A stretch of DNA of 6,983 nucleotides from Symbiobacteriaceae bacterium. GTDB lineage: Bacteria > Bacillota > JAAYKD01 > WRDA01. The DNA lies in contig WREE01000105.1 in NCBI GenBank assembly GCA_009779515.1, forward strand, positions 1 to 6,983, read 5' to 3'. Under the pieces are notes generated by a model. That model made no database searches. It was not told the origin of the DNA and was given only the letters and a program-made list of their open reading frames with translations. Below are positions 6,892 through 6,983 of this stretch, one piece after another. The number at the start of each line of letters is the position of its first letter. Position 1 is the first letter of the stretch. The position numbers and the translations under genes are program-made.

Positions 6892-6983
6892 TCATGGTAA
6901 GGTAGGAGCGGAGTTGGTATCGGGAAAAAGTAATTTTTCAACCCACCGCCACAGGAAATAAGCCACGACTAAAGCCAAGCTAC
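6892..6983 (-). CDS. C-terminal end of a membrane protein, possibly DUF5693 family (partial)
   Basis: On the minus strand a frame open from the right edge (first whole codon at 6981) runs 29 residues to a TGA at 6892-6894. It holds a hydrophobic stretch followed by charged residues (LALVVAYFLWRWVEKLLF) and a short polar tail, as expected for the last helix of a membrane protein. The other two frames on this strand contain stops nearby (TAG at once in one, TGA after 14 codons in the other). The end lies 17 bases before csaB in the same direction, so it is probably the upstream operon gene. From memory, a multi-helix DUF5693 protein commonly precedes csaB in related Firmicutes, so that family is my guess; the fragment itself is too short to prove it. 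Confidence 0.5.
   Translation of the reverse strand, partial: SLALVVAYFLWRWVEKLLFPDTNSAPTLP

Noticed and set aside
1..6983. Mobile element, CRISPR array, toxin-antitoxin, phage defence genes, tRNA or riboswitch
   Set aside because: Coding density is high with conserved housekeeping families, all gaps are short, and I saw no spaced direct repeats, transposase motifs or cloverleaf-like sequence.

Overview
The window looks like a chromosomal segment of an anaerobic, low- to mid-GC Firmicute, probably of the Clostridia or Peptococcaceae-like lineages. The grounds are strong GGAGG-type Shine-Dalgarno sites, a GTG start, a transketolase split into two genes, and a TagA/WecG-family glycosyltransferase next to a CsaB-type pyruvyl transferase. 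No genus can be named with confidence. Nothing suggests a mobile element, phage, CRISPR array, tRNA or rRNA. No gap between genes exceeds 80 bases.

Left part (2-3035, + strand): the 3' two-thirds of an S9-family prolyl-oligopeptidase-like serine peptidase runs in from the left edge. It is followed after 41 bases by an ABC-2-type exporter ATPase and after another 65 bases by its six-helix permease. The three share one direction and may be one transcript. A perfect 12-bp inverted repeat spans the ATPase stop codon. Read on the minus strand it has the form of an intrinsic terminator.

Right part (3041-6983, - strand): reading leftwards, the order is the tail of a membrane protein (possibly DUF5693), csaB (polysaccharide pyruvyl transferase), a TagA/WecG/CpsF glycosyltransferase, transketolase N-terminal subunit and transketolase C-terminal subunit. 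Gaps are 17, 63, 77 and 1 bases, all in one direction, so this is probably an operon whose promoter lies beyond the right edge. The first part is a cell-envelope module: TagA-type enzymes add N-acetylmannosamine to a lipid-linked sugar, and CsaB-type enzymes add the pyruvyl ketal that S-layer-homology proteins recognise. The two transketolase subunits together form one thiamine-diphosphate enzyme of the pentose phosphate pathway.

The two groups meet tail to tail with only 5 bases between stop codons (3035 and 3041). Overall this is a conventional housekeeping and envelope region. I found no convincing new system. The observations most worth a second look are the strand-asymmetric hairpin at 2172-2208 and the tail-to-tail junction with no room for a terminator.
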